A program made the translations under genes and the position numbers. From positions 51,276,545 through 51,340,544 of the forward strand of contig NW_020312848.1 of the NCBI RefSeq assembly GCF_003265705.1: DNA of 64,000 nt, in the 5' to 3' direction. Numbering within the stretch: the stretch's first letter is position 1; every line of letters begins with the position of its first letter. The stretch is from Callorhinus ursinus. Its lineage: Eukaryota; Chordata; Mammalia; Carnivora; Otariidae. This document shows, in pieces, positions 35,155 to 47,968 of this stretch. Under the pieces are notes generated by a model, which was not told the origin of the DNA, ran no database searches, and was given only the letters and a program-made list of their open reading frames with translations.

Positions 35155-37990
35155 ATTTACAAATGTTCATTTACTATTAAGAAAAGTCTTAACTTTCTAT
35201 GAAGGGCCAGAATCTGCTATGAATTTAAAAAAAAAAAAGGATATGCTGTGGCTAGAGGCAGAACACAACCTACATAATTCAAAAAGCACTTAAACCAAAT
35301 AAGGACGTTAAAAGGTCTTTTATCATCAATATGTCTAAAAAATGCAAACACTTGCCTGATTAAAGGTGATGTATACTGGGAATTATAAATACCATAAGGA
35401 TAAAACTGCAAGAAATCCCTAAGAGTCATAGGAGAAAAAGATTGGTGTAGACAGATGCGTCTCCCACATGAGCCTCACCGCCGTGGGCAGGGAGTGTGGT
35501 CAGAAGACAGGCTCCAGGTCCAGAGAATTCAATCTCCCGCAGCTGCAGACAGCAGTCCCCCACATGGGGGCTGCCCACATCCCCCGCAACAAAGCGGGGC
35601 AACAGGAAGCAACCCTAAGGGCAGTACTACCTGAGTTTCCTGGGGCCGGCTGGGCAGTTCAGCTTCTTTTTCTGCCCAATCCTGCAGCTCCCCCTTCCAG
35701 GCACAGCACACAACCCCTGATGCATATCTTGCACCCCAAACTCCATCTCACTGTTCACCTCTGGGGAGCCCAGCCCACAGACAAGGACTTCCTTTGTTAC
35801 TTGATGAAACATAGCTTGGTATGGACACCTTTTACAGTTCAGCCTTGTGAGTGGGTCATGTAATTTCTGACTCACAAGATAGCCATGAATTTTTTTTTTC
35901 AGCCATGAATTTTCTTAAGGTGAATTCTGCCCCTAACTCTCATCCATTTACCTTCTCATGCTGTGTGACAAAAGAATTGTACTTTCCCTTTTTCATGTTA
36001 GCCAAATACAAAAGATAATCATTATTTAAACAACAAATTTCCCTCTTATGGTCCATTAGCTCCTGCTGCTTGTTCCTGTAGTGAAATTGAAATATAACAA
36101 AACGATTTCCATGGCAATAGATAATAATCTAGTAAATGTGAATTTCTGGCTTAGCAACAGAACAAAATAGGAGGAGATTATGGGACTGCAGTGGGACTAA
36201 ATTTCAATTTCTGTGTATTTTTAGCATCACATTTTAAAACAAAGCAAACACAGACAAATTCATATACACAGAAATATGAAGAGTCAAACTCTAATTATAG
36301 GATAAATTTAAAAGACAGATCTCAATGATCAATTCGTAATATTACTCCCTACCATTACTGCCAAAATACATTGAATTATCATAAAAAAATTTACTTGTAA
36401 ATTTGAGAATTCTTAGGGGTTTTATTTGAAAGTCTATTATCTACTTTAATACCAGCTCCAACTACTAATATATTCCATTATGTTCATTTTTAGTAGTAAT
36501 TACAAATATGGATTATGATTAATATATAAATGAAAGATTCTCAAAAGACCTCCAAATCTCTACAAAGCCTAGGAACAAAGGAGCCAGAGAATTTGTGAAC
36601 ATCACAAATACAGCAACAGATCTCTCCTGATACCTAGGGAGCCAAAGCTCTCCATTCCCCCCATGAAACATGCACACCGATACGCCGGGGCAGCACACTC
36701 TGCTGCCAGCCTACTATGCACGTGTTCTCCCTACATCCCGAGTTATACACTCACCGAGAGTCAATGTTGTGTTCCCACACTTACTGCCAGTTGTTCTTGC
36801 TATAATGGCATAATTAAACTGTTCACAATCTGATGAAATATAAGTGCAAAAAGGGAAGAATTACTGTATCTAAGAAAAATAACTACCATGTTTTGCAAAG
36901 ATCTGATAAAGATGAATCACAAAAAAAATACGAACAAATTGAGTATGAACAAAGCTAGACTTTGGACAATTAAGGAAACAATTATTCGTATCTAAAAAGT
37001 ATTCTACGCTCAGATTGCTTTGTGTCTTAAATTTTTGTTCTTAATAACCCAAACTGCAAATTGTAGATAATGCACTGTCTGTGCTTTATTCAATAATGAC
37101 TATGCAAAACACCAAGCTGTTGAAAGGAAAAACTCCAGCCTTACAACAAAAAATGACAAATAAAAAGTGAGACAAACATATGAGTTCAAGGAAGCCTAGA
37201 CAGAATTCTTTAATATTAGTAATACAAACACACCTCTCTCTGATTTGCCCCCACTCTCCAGGTGGGATTCTAGCCTTCGTAGGGCTGGCACTGAGCACAG
37301 CCCCCTTGTCCTTGACCTGCAATAAGCAGTGCTTCAATCACAGGCTAATTCTTCCTGGCTGGCAGTGAAGGCTTAAAAGGTGTTCTTCCCCTGTTTGCTT
37401 CACTGTACTCTCCTTGCTTTACACATATGGATTCCACATTACCCACTTGATTTCACTTGTATCCAGCAGATCACATCAACAAACTGTACTTTGTCTTTGG
37501 TCATCTGCTACCCAAGGTGGGTCTCAGACAGGAAGGTATTCCTTAGCCCCAGAGTCACATGGGCAATTGCTTAATTGAACACACTTCCAATCCTTTAAGC
37601 ACCTCTGTCAATGGATATATTGGCTACCAGGAAAATGTTTACCTAGGCGACCCCAGCCTTTTTTTCCTAGGCTAGCTACATTTTAATGGTTGATGTTCCC
37701 TGCCCAATGAAAATGTACAAGAGCGACCAAAAACACATGTTCTGCCATGGGCCCAGCATTTGCAGATTTAGATCCTAAAGCACCTTATTGGACTACTTTT
37801 TACTCTAGTCTATCAATTTAACTTCCTTAGCTTCTATTGAACTCACTTCCCATCAACTTATTATACCCTTACTTCCCTCCTCCAATTTTCTGGCCTTTAA
37901 CTCCGTGTTTCTCCAAATTATGGTTGAGCTGCTTTTACTCACATCACTTCTGACACCAACGAATTCTGACTACAACCAGGTGTCCTACAA
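35155..37990. other. No gene recognised; GC-rich patches
   Basis: Mostly AT-rich. At 35460-35880 a GC-rich patch carries a 131-codon open frame (35468-35863) with no domain or homolog I recognise. At 36650-36770 there is a small CpG-containing patch with CACGTG. Neither supports a gene call. Confidence 0.4.
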
Positions 37991-37999
37991 TTCAATTTA

Positions 38000-38690
38000 A
38001 TTCTGATACTAATTCCCTAGAGTTAGCATCAGACTCCACAGGTTCAAGGGCTCAGTCTCCCAAGACTGACCACTTCAGATATCAGTCATAAGACACTCCA
38101 TCCAACTTGCCTACACAGCCAAGGAGGGATTCCCCAACCCCACCCTTTCAGATTCAATAATCTGTCAGAATGGCTCAGAAAACTCTGAAAAATATTTTCA
38201 TAACTATTACTGATTAACTACAAGGAATACAAATGAACAGTCAGGTGAAGGAGGTACATGGGGCAAGGTCTGGAAAGGTCCCAAGCACACGGGTTTCTGT
38301 CCTCAGAGCTGGGGTGTGCCGCCCTCCTAGCATGTGGATATAATTCTCAAGCTCTCTGAGCCCTATCATTTACGGATTTTTGTGGAGGTTTCACCACCTA
38401 GGCATGGCTGATTACATCATTGGCTATTGGTGATTTACTCCATCTCTAGTCCCTCTCCCTTCCCCAGAGGTTGTGTGATGGCTGAAAATTACAAGCTTCT
38501 GGTCAAGGTTTGCTATTCTGGTGGACCAGCCCCCATCTGAAGCTATCTAGGGGCCCACCAAGAGTGGCCTCATTAAAACAAAAGATGCTCATATTACCTT
38601 TATCACTTAGAAAATTCCAAGGGATTTAGGAGCTCTGTGCCAGGAACTGGGAACAAAGACCAACTATCTCTATATAATAAAAGAAAGCAT
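38000..38690 (+). mobile_element. Ancient LTR relic, ERVL/MaLR-like
   Basis: CATCATTGGCTATTGGTGAT, CCCTTCCCCAGAGGTTG, then GGAGCTCTGTGCCAGGAACT and AACAAAGACCAACTATCTC fit an old ERVL-type LTR with its polyadenylation end (AATAAAAG, 38677). Solitary; no viral gene adjoins it. Confidence 0.55.
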
Positions 38691-38694
38691 TAGC

Positions 38695-40636
38695 TTTTTC
38701 CTTTTTTTCCAAGGATCACCTTACAAGTCATAGCTCTCTGCAACTGTTACTAGATATACTAATAACTATACTAGATATTGCAGTATCCAGCCCCTGCAAC
38801 TGCTCCCCTTGTATTACCTTTTGAAAAAAACCTTCCATTCCTCCTTCTCTCCCCTCCTCTTCCCTCCTCAAGTTTGTACCAGCTAATAGGAAGGATTTAA
38901 ATCACAACATATTTTCAATTAGACTTATACTTTGTTGTCTACTGTGCTCAGGGAATATGAAATCTGTAAATTCTGTATGCTAGTAAGGGTTATTTTATTT
39001 TGCTCCTCAAGTCTCATGTATAAGAATTGCTTACAGTTCAGTATCTCTAGAAAGAACATTCCCCTAGTAACAACTTATCTATTTCTCAATATCCATTTAC
39101 TGTTTTACTTTAAAAATCCTCCCCATCACCAATCCTCACTGCCAGGAATACAACTTTGCAATCTAATGTCTAATTAAAGCTTAGCATCTGCTGACAGAAA
39201 AAGCTATCCCCCAAGACTGACAGACCCTTTGGAATCCTATTTTTTTATTCTCTGTTCACATAAATGGGTGTTGTACACTTTTCCCAAAAAGGACAGGCCT
39301 AAAGATAGCCAAGAGATGCAGGGAAGACACCCACCTTCATTCTGAATTGAAGCACTCATTGTTTTTTTATTTCCATGTTCACACATTTGTAAAATTTTCT
39401 CCTCTCAGTGATAACCTTTTTAAAAACCAACCTTCAAGATAGGAACCAGCTACTGATCATCTGCTAGTCAAGTCTCACATCTACCACCCAATGCATTTCA
39501 TTTATTACAATTCTTTAAATATTTTGTCATTTCTGGCATCAGGATATATGTTGCAGTCAATCATAGTCTAAGTGACAGTATTTTTTCTTTCTTTGTGGCA
39601 CATAAAATAAGGATGCACCTGAGATTTGATAAAATAACTTCCTCTCCCAAAAGGCTCTGGTTGACCGCTAGAGAAAATCCATATGAAGCAGCAAGCACCG
39701 GAGATGGCATACAGTAAGTGCTCAACAGATCTTATTTGCTAGCATCATCATGTTTCTAAACCAATAACTGAAGTTTCAGAAATAAAGGTAAATTAAGTTA
39801 GAGTTCAGATACATTCCCCTTATTCTACTTTTTTCTCTGGGTGCCTTTTGTTTATTGGTTTCTGTCCTAATTTTCTAAACTTTCCATCTGTCTCCATGTG
39901 AAAGAACAGTAAAAGAGTTTGATGGAATCGCTAAAGGTTGTGCTAAAAGACAGCTCATAGTATTCAAGCCCAATGGGTTGGGATATTTTCATATCAAATA
40001 AATTTAAACATCAGATCCTTTAGCTACCAAATCAAAAAGGTAGGAATTTCATTGGAAAATAGACTATAAGACAATTCCATAGTAAGGAATCTTTGAAAAT
40101 GGCTCTAATCAATCACCTTTTTCCCCAACTAAATATACCAAGACCTATTTTTAAATGATGTGAACTATTTTCTTTCACATCACTCTTCTACCCTCAGCCA
40201 TTTTTTTCTATTTCCATAAACAGTAACTTGAAATAGATTTCTACCTCAATTAGAAAGCAGTCAATTGATTTTAAAAATTGTAGCCCAATTTTATTTGTCT
40301 ATATATTACTACATATACTGTTTTACTTTATATTGATTCATACAGTCATTTTGGAATTATTTTACCTGTCAATGAATATGGAAGTATAAGATTTATCCAG
40401 ATTTTAATGAAAAATATAATACAGCTATAGGATTTCTAAAAGTGAGCAAATAAGGCAAAGAGTATAGCTTTTTGGTATTTTTATATATGAAATTGTTTCT
40501 TTATTCTGCTCTTCATGGCTTTTGCCTTTCTCATATTTAAAATTACTTAATTGAAAGCATAGTACAATTTCATCTCTAGTCAGGTAAAAAAATATACAGC
40601 CAACTGTAGTAATATTATTCTGTAACATTCTCAAGC
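38695..40636. other. No gene; MIR tail at ~39.7 kb
   Basis: AT-rich. ATACAGTAAGTGCTCAACAG at about 39711 is a MIR or L2 tail. Nothing else recognised. Confidence 0.45.
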
Positions 40637-40819
40637 AAAAACTATTAGATATTGGGTGCCTGGGTGGCTCAGTTGGTTAAGCAACTGCTTTCAGCTCAGG
40701 TCATGATCCTGGAGTCCCTGGATCGAGTCCCACATCGGGCTCCCTGCTCCCTCCCCATCATGTGCTCTCTCTCTCTCAAATAAATAAATAAAATCTTAAA
40801 AAAAAACTATTAGATATTG
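40637..40819 (+). mobile_element. Can-SINE, forward, with 18-bp TSD
   Basis: The element (40655-40801) is flanked by identical AAAAACTATTAGATATTG (40637-40654 and 40802-40819). Its body is shortened between CTCCCTGCT and the CT tract. Confidence 0.97.
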
Positions 40820-41127
40820 ATTCAACTTGGACCCTCACCTGAACAAACTTTAATTCTAATTATTGAATTCTGATGTATCATATTGCCTTAAGAACAGAGA
40901 AATAGAGTTGACAAATCATTTGTATAAATACAATATGATTATAATTCAATATAGACTGCTAGTCCACAATTTTAATTTTTCTCACTAAAATGTATGAGGC
41001 AACAGGTAACATGAAAAGCATTTTTAAATTCTAAGAAAAATCACATTTAAGACACATATTCACAATACACAGTCTATGGTCCTCTAGTCTTGTCTACATA
41101 TACATACTTTATTTTTCAAATATCGGC

Positions 41128-41302
41128 AGGGGCACCTGGATGGCTCAGTCGGTTAAGTGTCTGCCTTCAGCTCAGGTCATGATCCCAGGATCCTGGGATG
41201 GAGTCCCACACTCCACTGCCGCTCCCCCTGCTTGTGCTCTCTCTCTCTCTCACTCTCTCTCTTGCTCTCTCTCTCTGACAAATAAATAAATAAAATCTTT
41301 CC
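41128..41302 (+). mobile_element. Can-SINE, forward
   Basis: GGGGCACCTGGATGGCTCAG head, expanded CT tract and AAATAAATAAATAAAATCTT tail. Confidence 0.93.
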
Positions 41303-41439
41303 TTCAAAGTCAATGCTTTTTCTCCCCCAACACCCCTGCTTTTCTTTGTGTATGTGTGTGTAGCTGTTCTTCATACATGAGTGATAGGTTCGATACTGCA
41401 AATACTTTTCAAGGTTCTCATTTGTTTTTAAATATCATT

Positions 41440-41720
41440 TCAAGTTTTTTGACAAATAAGAGATTTATTTTACATAATCAAATCTATCAAACTTTCCTTC
41501 ATCATAACTTCTTTTGGTTTTATATCAAAGAAAGCTTTCCTCACCCTACTATCAAATGATTCAGCCATACCTTCTTCAAAGTATTTTACAGTTTCCATTT
41601 TGGGTATTTATTTTTTAACTCATCTAAAATGTATTTTGCATATAGGATCAGTGGAGAGCTAATCATGTTCTTTTCAGACAAAATTGTTCTAACACACCAA
41701 GTTTAAACCATCAACAATTT
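41440..41720 (-). mobile_element. Old L1 ORF2 fragment, reverse
   Basis: AAGCTTTCCTCACCCTACTA, TATTTTACAGTTTCCATTTT and AACTCATCTAAAATGTATTT read as diverged antisense L1. Confidence 0.55.
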
Positions 41721-41983
41721 TTACATTAAATGTATTATTAATGGTCTTTTCACACTTTATGAAACCTCTTTTTTTGTGTTTTTTTAAATCTAGGGTATAA
41801 ATATGTAGTAGTATATCCTATGTTTTTAGCTTCTTTCCAGAGCACAGAATCAAGACTCTCCTTCATTCCTATTCTCTTATGCTATCAGCACTATGAAGTA
41901 TAAGAATCAACAGAATATCCTATATTATAAAGAAAAATTTTATGTTTTGGCTCAATATAGAGATATGCCAAGTACGTCTGTAA

Positions 41984-42081
41984 TGTCCTATTTTATTTTT
42001 TTCTTTTCTTTGTATTGTTTTTTTAACATATTTTTTTATTATGTTATGTTAATGACCATACATCATTAGTGTCCTATTTTA
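41984..42081 (-). mobile_element. Ultra-short young L1 insertion, reverse, 12-bp TSD
   Basis: Between two copies of TGTCCTATTTTA (41984-41995, 42070-42081) lie a T-rich tail and only about 30 bp of L1 body, the antisense of the last bases of the young L1 3'UTR (TAATGACCATACATCATTAG). Extreme 5' truncation. Confidence 0.88.
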
Positions 42082-42084
42082 AAA

Positions 42085-42640
42085 AGTGGACTCAATTCCT
42101 CTAGCTATTGAACAAGATTCAAAAGTAAAAGCAGAGGATAAAGTTACCTAAATTCTATCTTAAACTACCATGAAAAATGCCTGCACTATCTCCAGGACAC
42201 CAACACGGTACAGAGTGAGCTCTGATGAAATGTCAGCTTGCCCCAGAAACATTTCCTGGCCCCAGTCCCACAATCCAGCTGGTTGAGGTACCTCTCCTGG
42301 GGCTTTCCAAGCTACCTGAACATGTCTGATCCAACACTTACAATCCTGTATTCCACTTTCTGACTTACCAGCAACTTTCCCCACTAACTCATTAGAGCCT
42401 CAGAAGTAAAAACTTCATCTCAAATATCATTTTATCCTTATCACCGAGCTAATAGTAAGCAGTTTGTAAATACTTGTTAAGTGAATGCATGGGTGCAGGA
42501 TTTCAAGACTTCTAGGCTCTTTCAGGTCTGTCAATGATTAATGATTAAAATAACAAACAAGTCATTTAACCTTTATAAGTCATGGTGTCAAATTCAGAAA
42601 TGAGTTTTTTCTTAATAAGATTATCTATTGAATCTCTTCA
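42085..42640. other. No gene; L2-like tail at ~42.45 kb
   Basis: GTAAATACTTGTTAAGTGAA resembles the L2 3' end. The rest is unassigned. Confidence 0.4.
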
Positions 42641-42649
42641 AGATCAAAA

Positions 42650-42850
42650 TTCTGTAACGACATGACCTCTATTTCCAGAACCCAATCTTAGACTCCCTGC
42701 TGCTTCATCTCCTCCTTGATAGTATTCCCTAGCTCTGACCAGTTTGGTCCTTCTAAACCTTCTCCACCCTACCCCATTGTCCACTTCAAATGTTCCTACC
42801 TTGTTCTTCTTAGGGTTTTTCTATGTGATCAGCCCCCTCTGTAATCTGAA
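42650..42850 (+). mobile_element. Possible L2 fossil
   Basis: A pyrimidine-rich block (CTGACCAGTTTGGTCCTTCT and onward) resembling L2. Weak. Confidence 0.35.
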
Positions 42851-42854
42851 TAAC

Positions 42855-44385
42855 AATACTGTGCCTTCTTTGTGCTAAGCTTACATGCTGGTGTACTGCG
42901 TGGCTTAATGGGAAGGTATTAGTGATGTGAGATGTTCAGGCACTAAGTCTGTGGAGCAGCTCTCAGCCTATCCTGCCTACATCTTTGGAAAAGCACACAG
43001 CATGAGGCATAACTGCATTTCTACTCTGAAATAAATTGTCTCTGTAGTAAAGGCTATTTTATAATTTTACTACTCACATTTCCATAATGATCACCAACAG
43101 AAAGGACACTTATGATTTTTTAGAATCACACCAAAGAAAAAAAGGACTAGACTGATGAGCCCTTCTCAGATCTATTCTAATAAAGAAAGGTTTTGTTTTG
43201 TGTTTGTGTTTTCCACTTTTTCTGCTCATCTCTATTTTTTAAAATACTTCCATAAATTTTCAGAGTAACGTCACTTTGGACTGAACAGACTTGCTTTTAT
43301 TTTTTAAGAATTTGATGACATGTGGTGAGATTATGTATCTTTTTGAGATGCCTTAAAATTTCAGCTTGTTGTTCTAAATGTAACCCAAGTTATAACACAA
43401 GTTAAAATGAAGTCTATAAAAAAGAAAGAAAGAAATCTGTAAAAATATAATTCTAATTTGCTAGGGAATGTTTATATACCAATATTAAGAACAGCATTTT
43501 AATTCAACAAACATTTTCTATTGCCAACCTTGGCTAAGTGTTATAAGCTCAACTAACAACAATACAAGGTAGAATAAAAGAGTCTTTAAAAAAAAAATAA
43601 ACACATTCTCTAGTGGCAAAAAAGAGTTTTACCATTAAAAGTATATATAGGTAAGTAGAGAGAATTAAAACTGTAGCCCTTCTGAATTTCAAGTACTTCT
43701 TTGAGCAATAAGGAAGGGGGAAATTACCCAACCATGTCCTTTCCAAAGATACACTGCAGATTATGCTTCCAGTGGTGATTCTGTAAAAATGGATTCTGAC
43801 TGGGAGCGGACCCCTGCTTGTGGTTCAGGCGATCCCTCTACTATCCATCATGAGTGAGTAAGAAAAATGTTAGGCCAGGTATGGTCATACACAGCAATTC
43901 AACTGGTAAACCAACTGTATGACTACACACAAGATCAGGTGGAAGGAATTAACCTGAGATGCTATTAAGCAACAGAATTGGGAACGAATTCATAATTAAG
44001 CTAACATTTATTTAGAGTTTTCAATCTTCCAAACATAGTATGAAATGCTAGGTTAGTAAATAAAATCAAGCAAAAATGTTCTCTGGGAGATTGTCTCCCA
44101 TGTTATACATTCATGGTTTAAAAAATGATAATAATAAAATCAGAGACCAATCCTTCATATATTTACCCTGTAAATATCCTATATATTCAAAACAAAGCAA
44201 AGCAAAAGGCTTCTGTTCTGAAACTACCTTTTTATAAAACACCTCAGCTGGTATTCCTGGTGTCTGGCATCAAGTTCTCTTATTCATATCTATACATGAT
44301 CCACATAATGAAATGGAATCTCTCTTTTCCTTAAAATACTGCTTTTATGACTATCTGCTGAAGAAATATAAAAGCTTCCATGTAC
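42855..44385. other. No gene called; candidate exon noted
   Basis: AT-rich unassigned DNA. A possible 81-bp exon at 43773-43853 is listed as a finding only. Confidence 0.4.
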
Positions 44386-44389
44386 CACA

Positions 44390-44695
44390 AAATCAGATTG
44401 AAACTCCTCAAGGTAGCATTCAGAATCCTCCATCTCTATATATCCAACCTGTTTCCTATTACCTTCCCCATAGGAATTTTCTATACCATCCACAATACCC
44501 TACCAGTTCCACACACACATAAAGTTTACTTGTATCTATTTACACTTGTTTTCTTTATGGCCATCCTCACATGGCAAGTCCTCTATCTCCTATCTAAACT
44601 TATTCCAGCTCAACTCCGGAACAATTTCCTCCAAAAAATCCTCTCAGATCCTTCAAATCCACACTACTTTCTTCCTTATTATATATAATGTTCAT
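44390..44695 (+). mobile_element. L2 LINE fossil
   Basis: TCAAGGTAGCATTCAGAATC, CATCTCTATATATCCAACC, AACAATTTCCTCCAAAAAAT and CCTCTCAGATCC follow the L2 ORF2-3' order. The open frame at 44380-44688 is a remnant of this, not a gene. Confidence 0.65.
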
Positions 44696-44737
44696 TCTGC
44701 CAGTTTATCTTAACACTGTTTTAAATTACGATGAACT

Positions 44738-44980
44738 GGGGGTACCTGGGTGGCTCAGTCATTAAGCATCTGCCCTCGGCTCAGGTAATGATCCCAAGAT
44801 CCTGGGATCGAGCCCCGCATGGAACCCCACATTGAGCCTCACATTGAGCCCCGCATCGGGCTCCCTGCTCAGCGGGGAGCCTGCTCCTCCCTCTCCCACT
44901 CCCCCTGCTTGTGTTCCCTCTATCCCTGTCTCTTTCTCTGTCAAATAAATAAATAAAAATCTTTAAAAAAAATAAAAATA
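44738..44980 (+). mobile_element. Can-SINE, forward, with internal 12-bp amplification
   Basis: Full-length head GGGGTACCTGGGTGGCTCAG through AAATAAATAAATAAAAATCT. At about 44813-44860 a 12-bp GAGCCYCRCATY-type unit occurs about four times in a row, lengthening the element. It directly precedes a truncated L1. Confidence 0.93.
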
Positions 44981-44993
44981 ACAGTGGTGATAG

Positions 44994-45740
44994 TACTACT
45001 GGGTATTTACCCCAAAGATAAAAATGTAGTGATCCAAAAAGGTACATGTGCCCCGATGTTTATAGCAGCAATGTCCACAATAGCCAAACTATGGAAAGAG
45101 CCAAGATGTCCATTGACAGATGAATGGATAAAGAAGAAGTGGTATATATACACAATGGAATATTATGCAGCCATCAAAAGGAATGAGATCTTGCCATTTG
45201 CAACGACATGGATGGAACTGGAGGGTGTTATGCTGAGTGAAATAAGTCAATCAGAGAAAGACATGTATCATATGACCTCACTGATATGAGGAATTCTTAA
45301 TCTCAGGAAACAAACAGGGTTGCTGGAGTGGTGGGGGGGTGGGACGGATGGGGTGGTGGGTGATAGACACTGGGGAGGGTATGTGCTATGTTGGGCGCTG
45401 TGAATTGTGTAAGACTGTTGAATCACAGACCTGTACCTCTGAAACAAATAATACATTAAATGTTAAAAAAAAAAAAAAGAATATAGTAGGAAGGGAAAAA
45501 TGAAGGGGGGGAAATTGGAGGGGAGATGAACCATGAGAGACTATTGACTATGAGAAACAAACTGAGGGTTCTAGAGGGGAGGAGGGTGGGGGGATGGGTT
45601 AGCCTGGTGATGGGTATTAAAGAGGGCACGTTCTGCATGGAGCACTGGGTGTTATACGCAAACAATGAATCATGGAACACTACATCAAAAACTAATGATG
45701 TAGTATATGGTGATTAACATAACATAATAAAATTAAAAAA
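44994..45740 (+). mobile_element. Young 5'-truncated L1
   Basis: Nearly identical to the last ~100 codons of the intact ORF2 plus the two-unit 3'UTR. The frame is open to the ORF2 stop (45289), but no catalytic part remains. The tail carries ATGCAAA-type and AATAAA-type iterations to about 45782. Confidence 0.96.
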
Positions 45741-45790
45741 TGCAAAATGCAAAATGCAAAAATAAAAATAATAAAAATAAAATAAATTAC

Positions 45791-47477
45791 AACCAGCTGT
45801 TTTCATAGCAGTTATATGTTAAAATTCTCAAAGTCAGAGGGTTTATCTTTTATTTTATACTTCCTAAGATATTTAGTATATCACATGGTGAACAGTAATT
45901 GTTCAAAATATATGTGCTGGTTAAAAATAGTCAATAAAATAATCAAGTCTAAAAGCTTTGTTTTTACACAAGAAACAGAGAACAAAAAGTAACTATTCCA
46001 AAATCACGTGCAATTTGAGAGACGAATCCAAAACCCAAAACTCTATATTCTTCAGATGGTTAGGAATCTGGCAGGGGATCCTGGAAGGGTAGAAGCAAGG
46101 ATTCCTTCCCACATAATACTGTAAAAGTTAGGATCCTTTGATTTAAAAAAGCAGCTTGAATTCTGAATCTGAATTACATCATACCTAAATGTAATATTTG
46201 GGCTAAATTAGCCATGCTATTTTGAAGTCTTTGTATAGTTTATGTTTATTTTTTTAATTGACATATTGTTTTAAGGGCCATACCTAGAACAGCCCCACAC
46301 ACATATAGTAATTAACTAATAGCAAGTGACCGTATAACACCAAGGAGTTTTACTGTGAAGGTATAACCTATCCACTGCCCTAGCTCATAGAACTTTATAT
46401 ACTTGGCTAGAAAATAAATGGCCACATAAATTCATACTAGTCAATCTATTCTCTAAAATATTTTGGAGTACAAAGGACATAAATTCATCTGGGAAGATAA
46501 TTAGGCTCAATGTAATACAATTAAAACTGGTTACCACAAAGAGCTGAAATAATAAGAGTGCTAGGAATTACTGAGAGCCTTTTAGCAAGAAAGGGTTTGC
46601 CCAATTGCTATTGTAATGACAATGAAAAATGTTCTTTCTTGATGATCTCATCTAGAACACATTATATTTGACAGAATACAAAAGCATTCAAATAGGCACA
46701 TAAGGGACACCAATTATGACCACCCTCTCCCACAAATAAAAAAACAATTTTTGAGCAAAACCATAAAGCGTTTTTCAATGCTTCCTGGAACTCTCTTTTC
46801 CATTTAAGAATAATCAACTACATACAACAGTCCGTGGAACACTCAAGCACTTAACTATCTTAGTGAAAAGAGGCAGAAACAAAGTCTATATACTCCACTT
46901 CTTGTCCATTTGAAAAAAAAAAATTTAAATTTGGAAAGGACATCACCTCATTCTTAAAGTCCCTACACACTAAAACTAAAATTCATTTTAAACTTTCATA
47001 TTTGACAAAGACAATAATATCAAACAGCAGCCCACAATTCCCTAAAGGAGTGATGTCAATTGGTATTTCTTAAATTAATTCAGTGACCTACAATAATGTG
47101 AGTTCTTTATACATAATGTCTGTCAGTTGGCAATACAAAAATTTCAGAATCACTTCTGGTGTCTGAGCTCCAAAAAGCTACTGAAAAAAAAATGTATCTT
47201 AAGTAGTTCCTTAATTCCTACTTCACCTGAAATCTGTTGCTTTTAACAATATCAGAAAAATAAAAATCACACCAGGAATAGCTTGCTATAAATTCTACAA
47301 ATTAAATACAAGTTTAACCAAGATTTCTGCTAAAATCTCATCACTCATCTTTCTGAGCTAAGATCCCAAAAGTCCGGGAAATCCCTTCTACCCATTTGGG
47401 TTAGTGAGCTCACATGTGCTTACACAGCTCATTTTTTAGTTACTTCATAGAAAAGTGTGCAACTACATTCTTCAACT
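45791..47477. other. No gene or repeat recognised
   Basis: AT-rich, short open frames only. Confidence 0.45.
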
Positions 47478-47685
47478 AAGATTTCAAAAGTCTTGGGGCA
47501 CCTGGGTGGCTCAGTTGTTAAGTGTCTGCCTTCGGCTTAGGTCATGATCCCAGGGTCCTGGGATTCAGCCCAGGAGTCACTCCCTGCTCTGCAGGGAGCC
47601 CGCTTCCCCCCCTCCTCTCACTGTCTCTCCTTCTCTCTCAAATAAATAAATCTTAAAAAAAAAAAAAAAGATTTCAAAAGTCTTG
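47478..47685 (+). mobile_element. Can-SINE, forward, with 18-bp TSD
   Basis: The element (47496-47667) is flanked by AAGATTTCAAAAGTCTTG at 47478-47495 and 47668-47685. Confidence 0.97.
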
Positions 47686-47699
47686 AGAAATGGAAATAC

Positions 47700-47968
47700 T
47701 CAAATTTAAGGGTTTTTTTCTTTAATTTTTTTATTATGTTACGTTAATCACCATACATTTCATCATTATTTTTGATGCAGTGTTCCATGATTCACTGTTT
47801 GTGTATAACACCCAGTGCTCCACGCAGAACGTGCCCTCTTTAATACCCATCACCAGGGTAACCCATCCCCCGCCCCCCCCCCCCCCCACAACCCCCATTT
47901 TGTTTCTCAGAGTCCATAATCTCTCATGGTTCATCTCCCCCTCCAATTTCCCCCCCTTCAAATTTAAG
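47700..47968 (-). mobile_element. Young L1 3' end, reverse, with 11-bp TSD
   Basis: The element (47711-47957) holds only the distal 3'UTR unit and A-tail, antisense. TCAAATTTAAG flanks it (47700-47710, 47958-47968). A run of 15 C (47873-47887) is the antisense of the 3'UTR G-tract. Confidence 0.95.

Noticed and set aside
35468..35863. 131-codon open frame in a GC-rich patch
   Set aside because: No recognisable domain, splice structure or codon signal; overlapping antisense frames are also open, as expected from GC content.
43801..43845. tRNA-like B-box (GGTTCAGGCGATCC)
   Set aside because: No matching A box, cloverleaf stems or terminator could be drawn.
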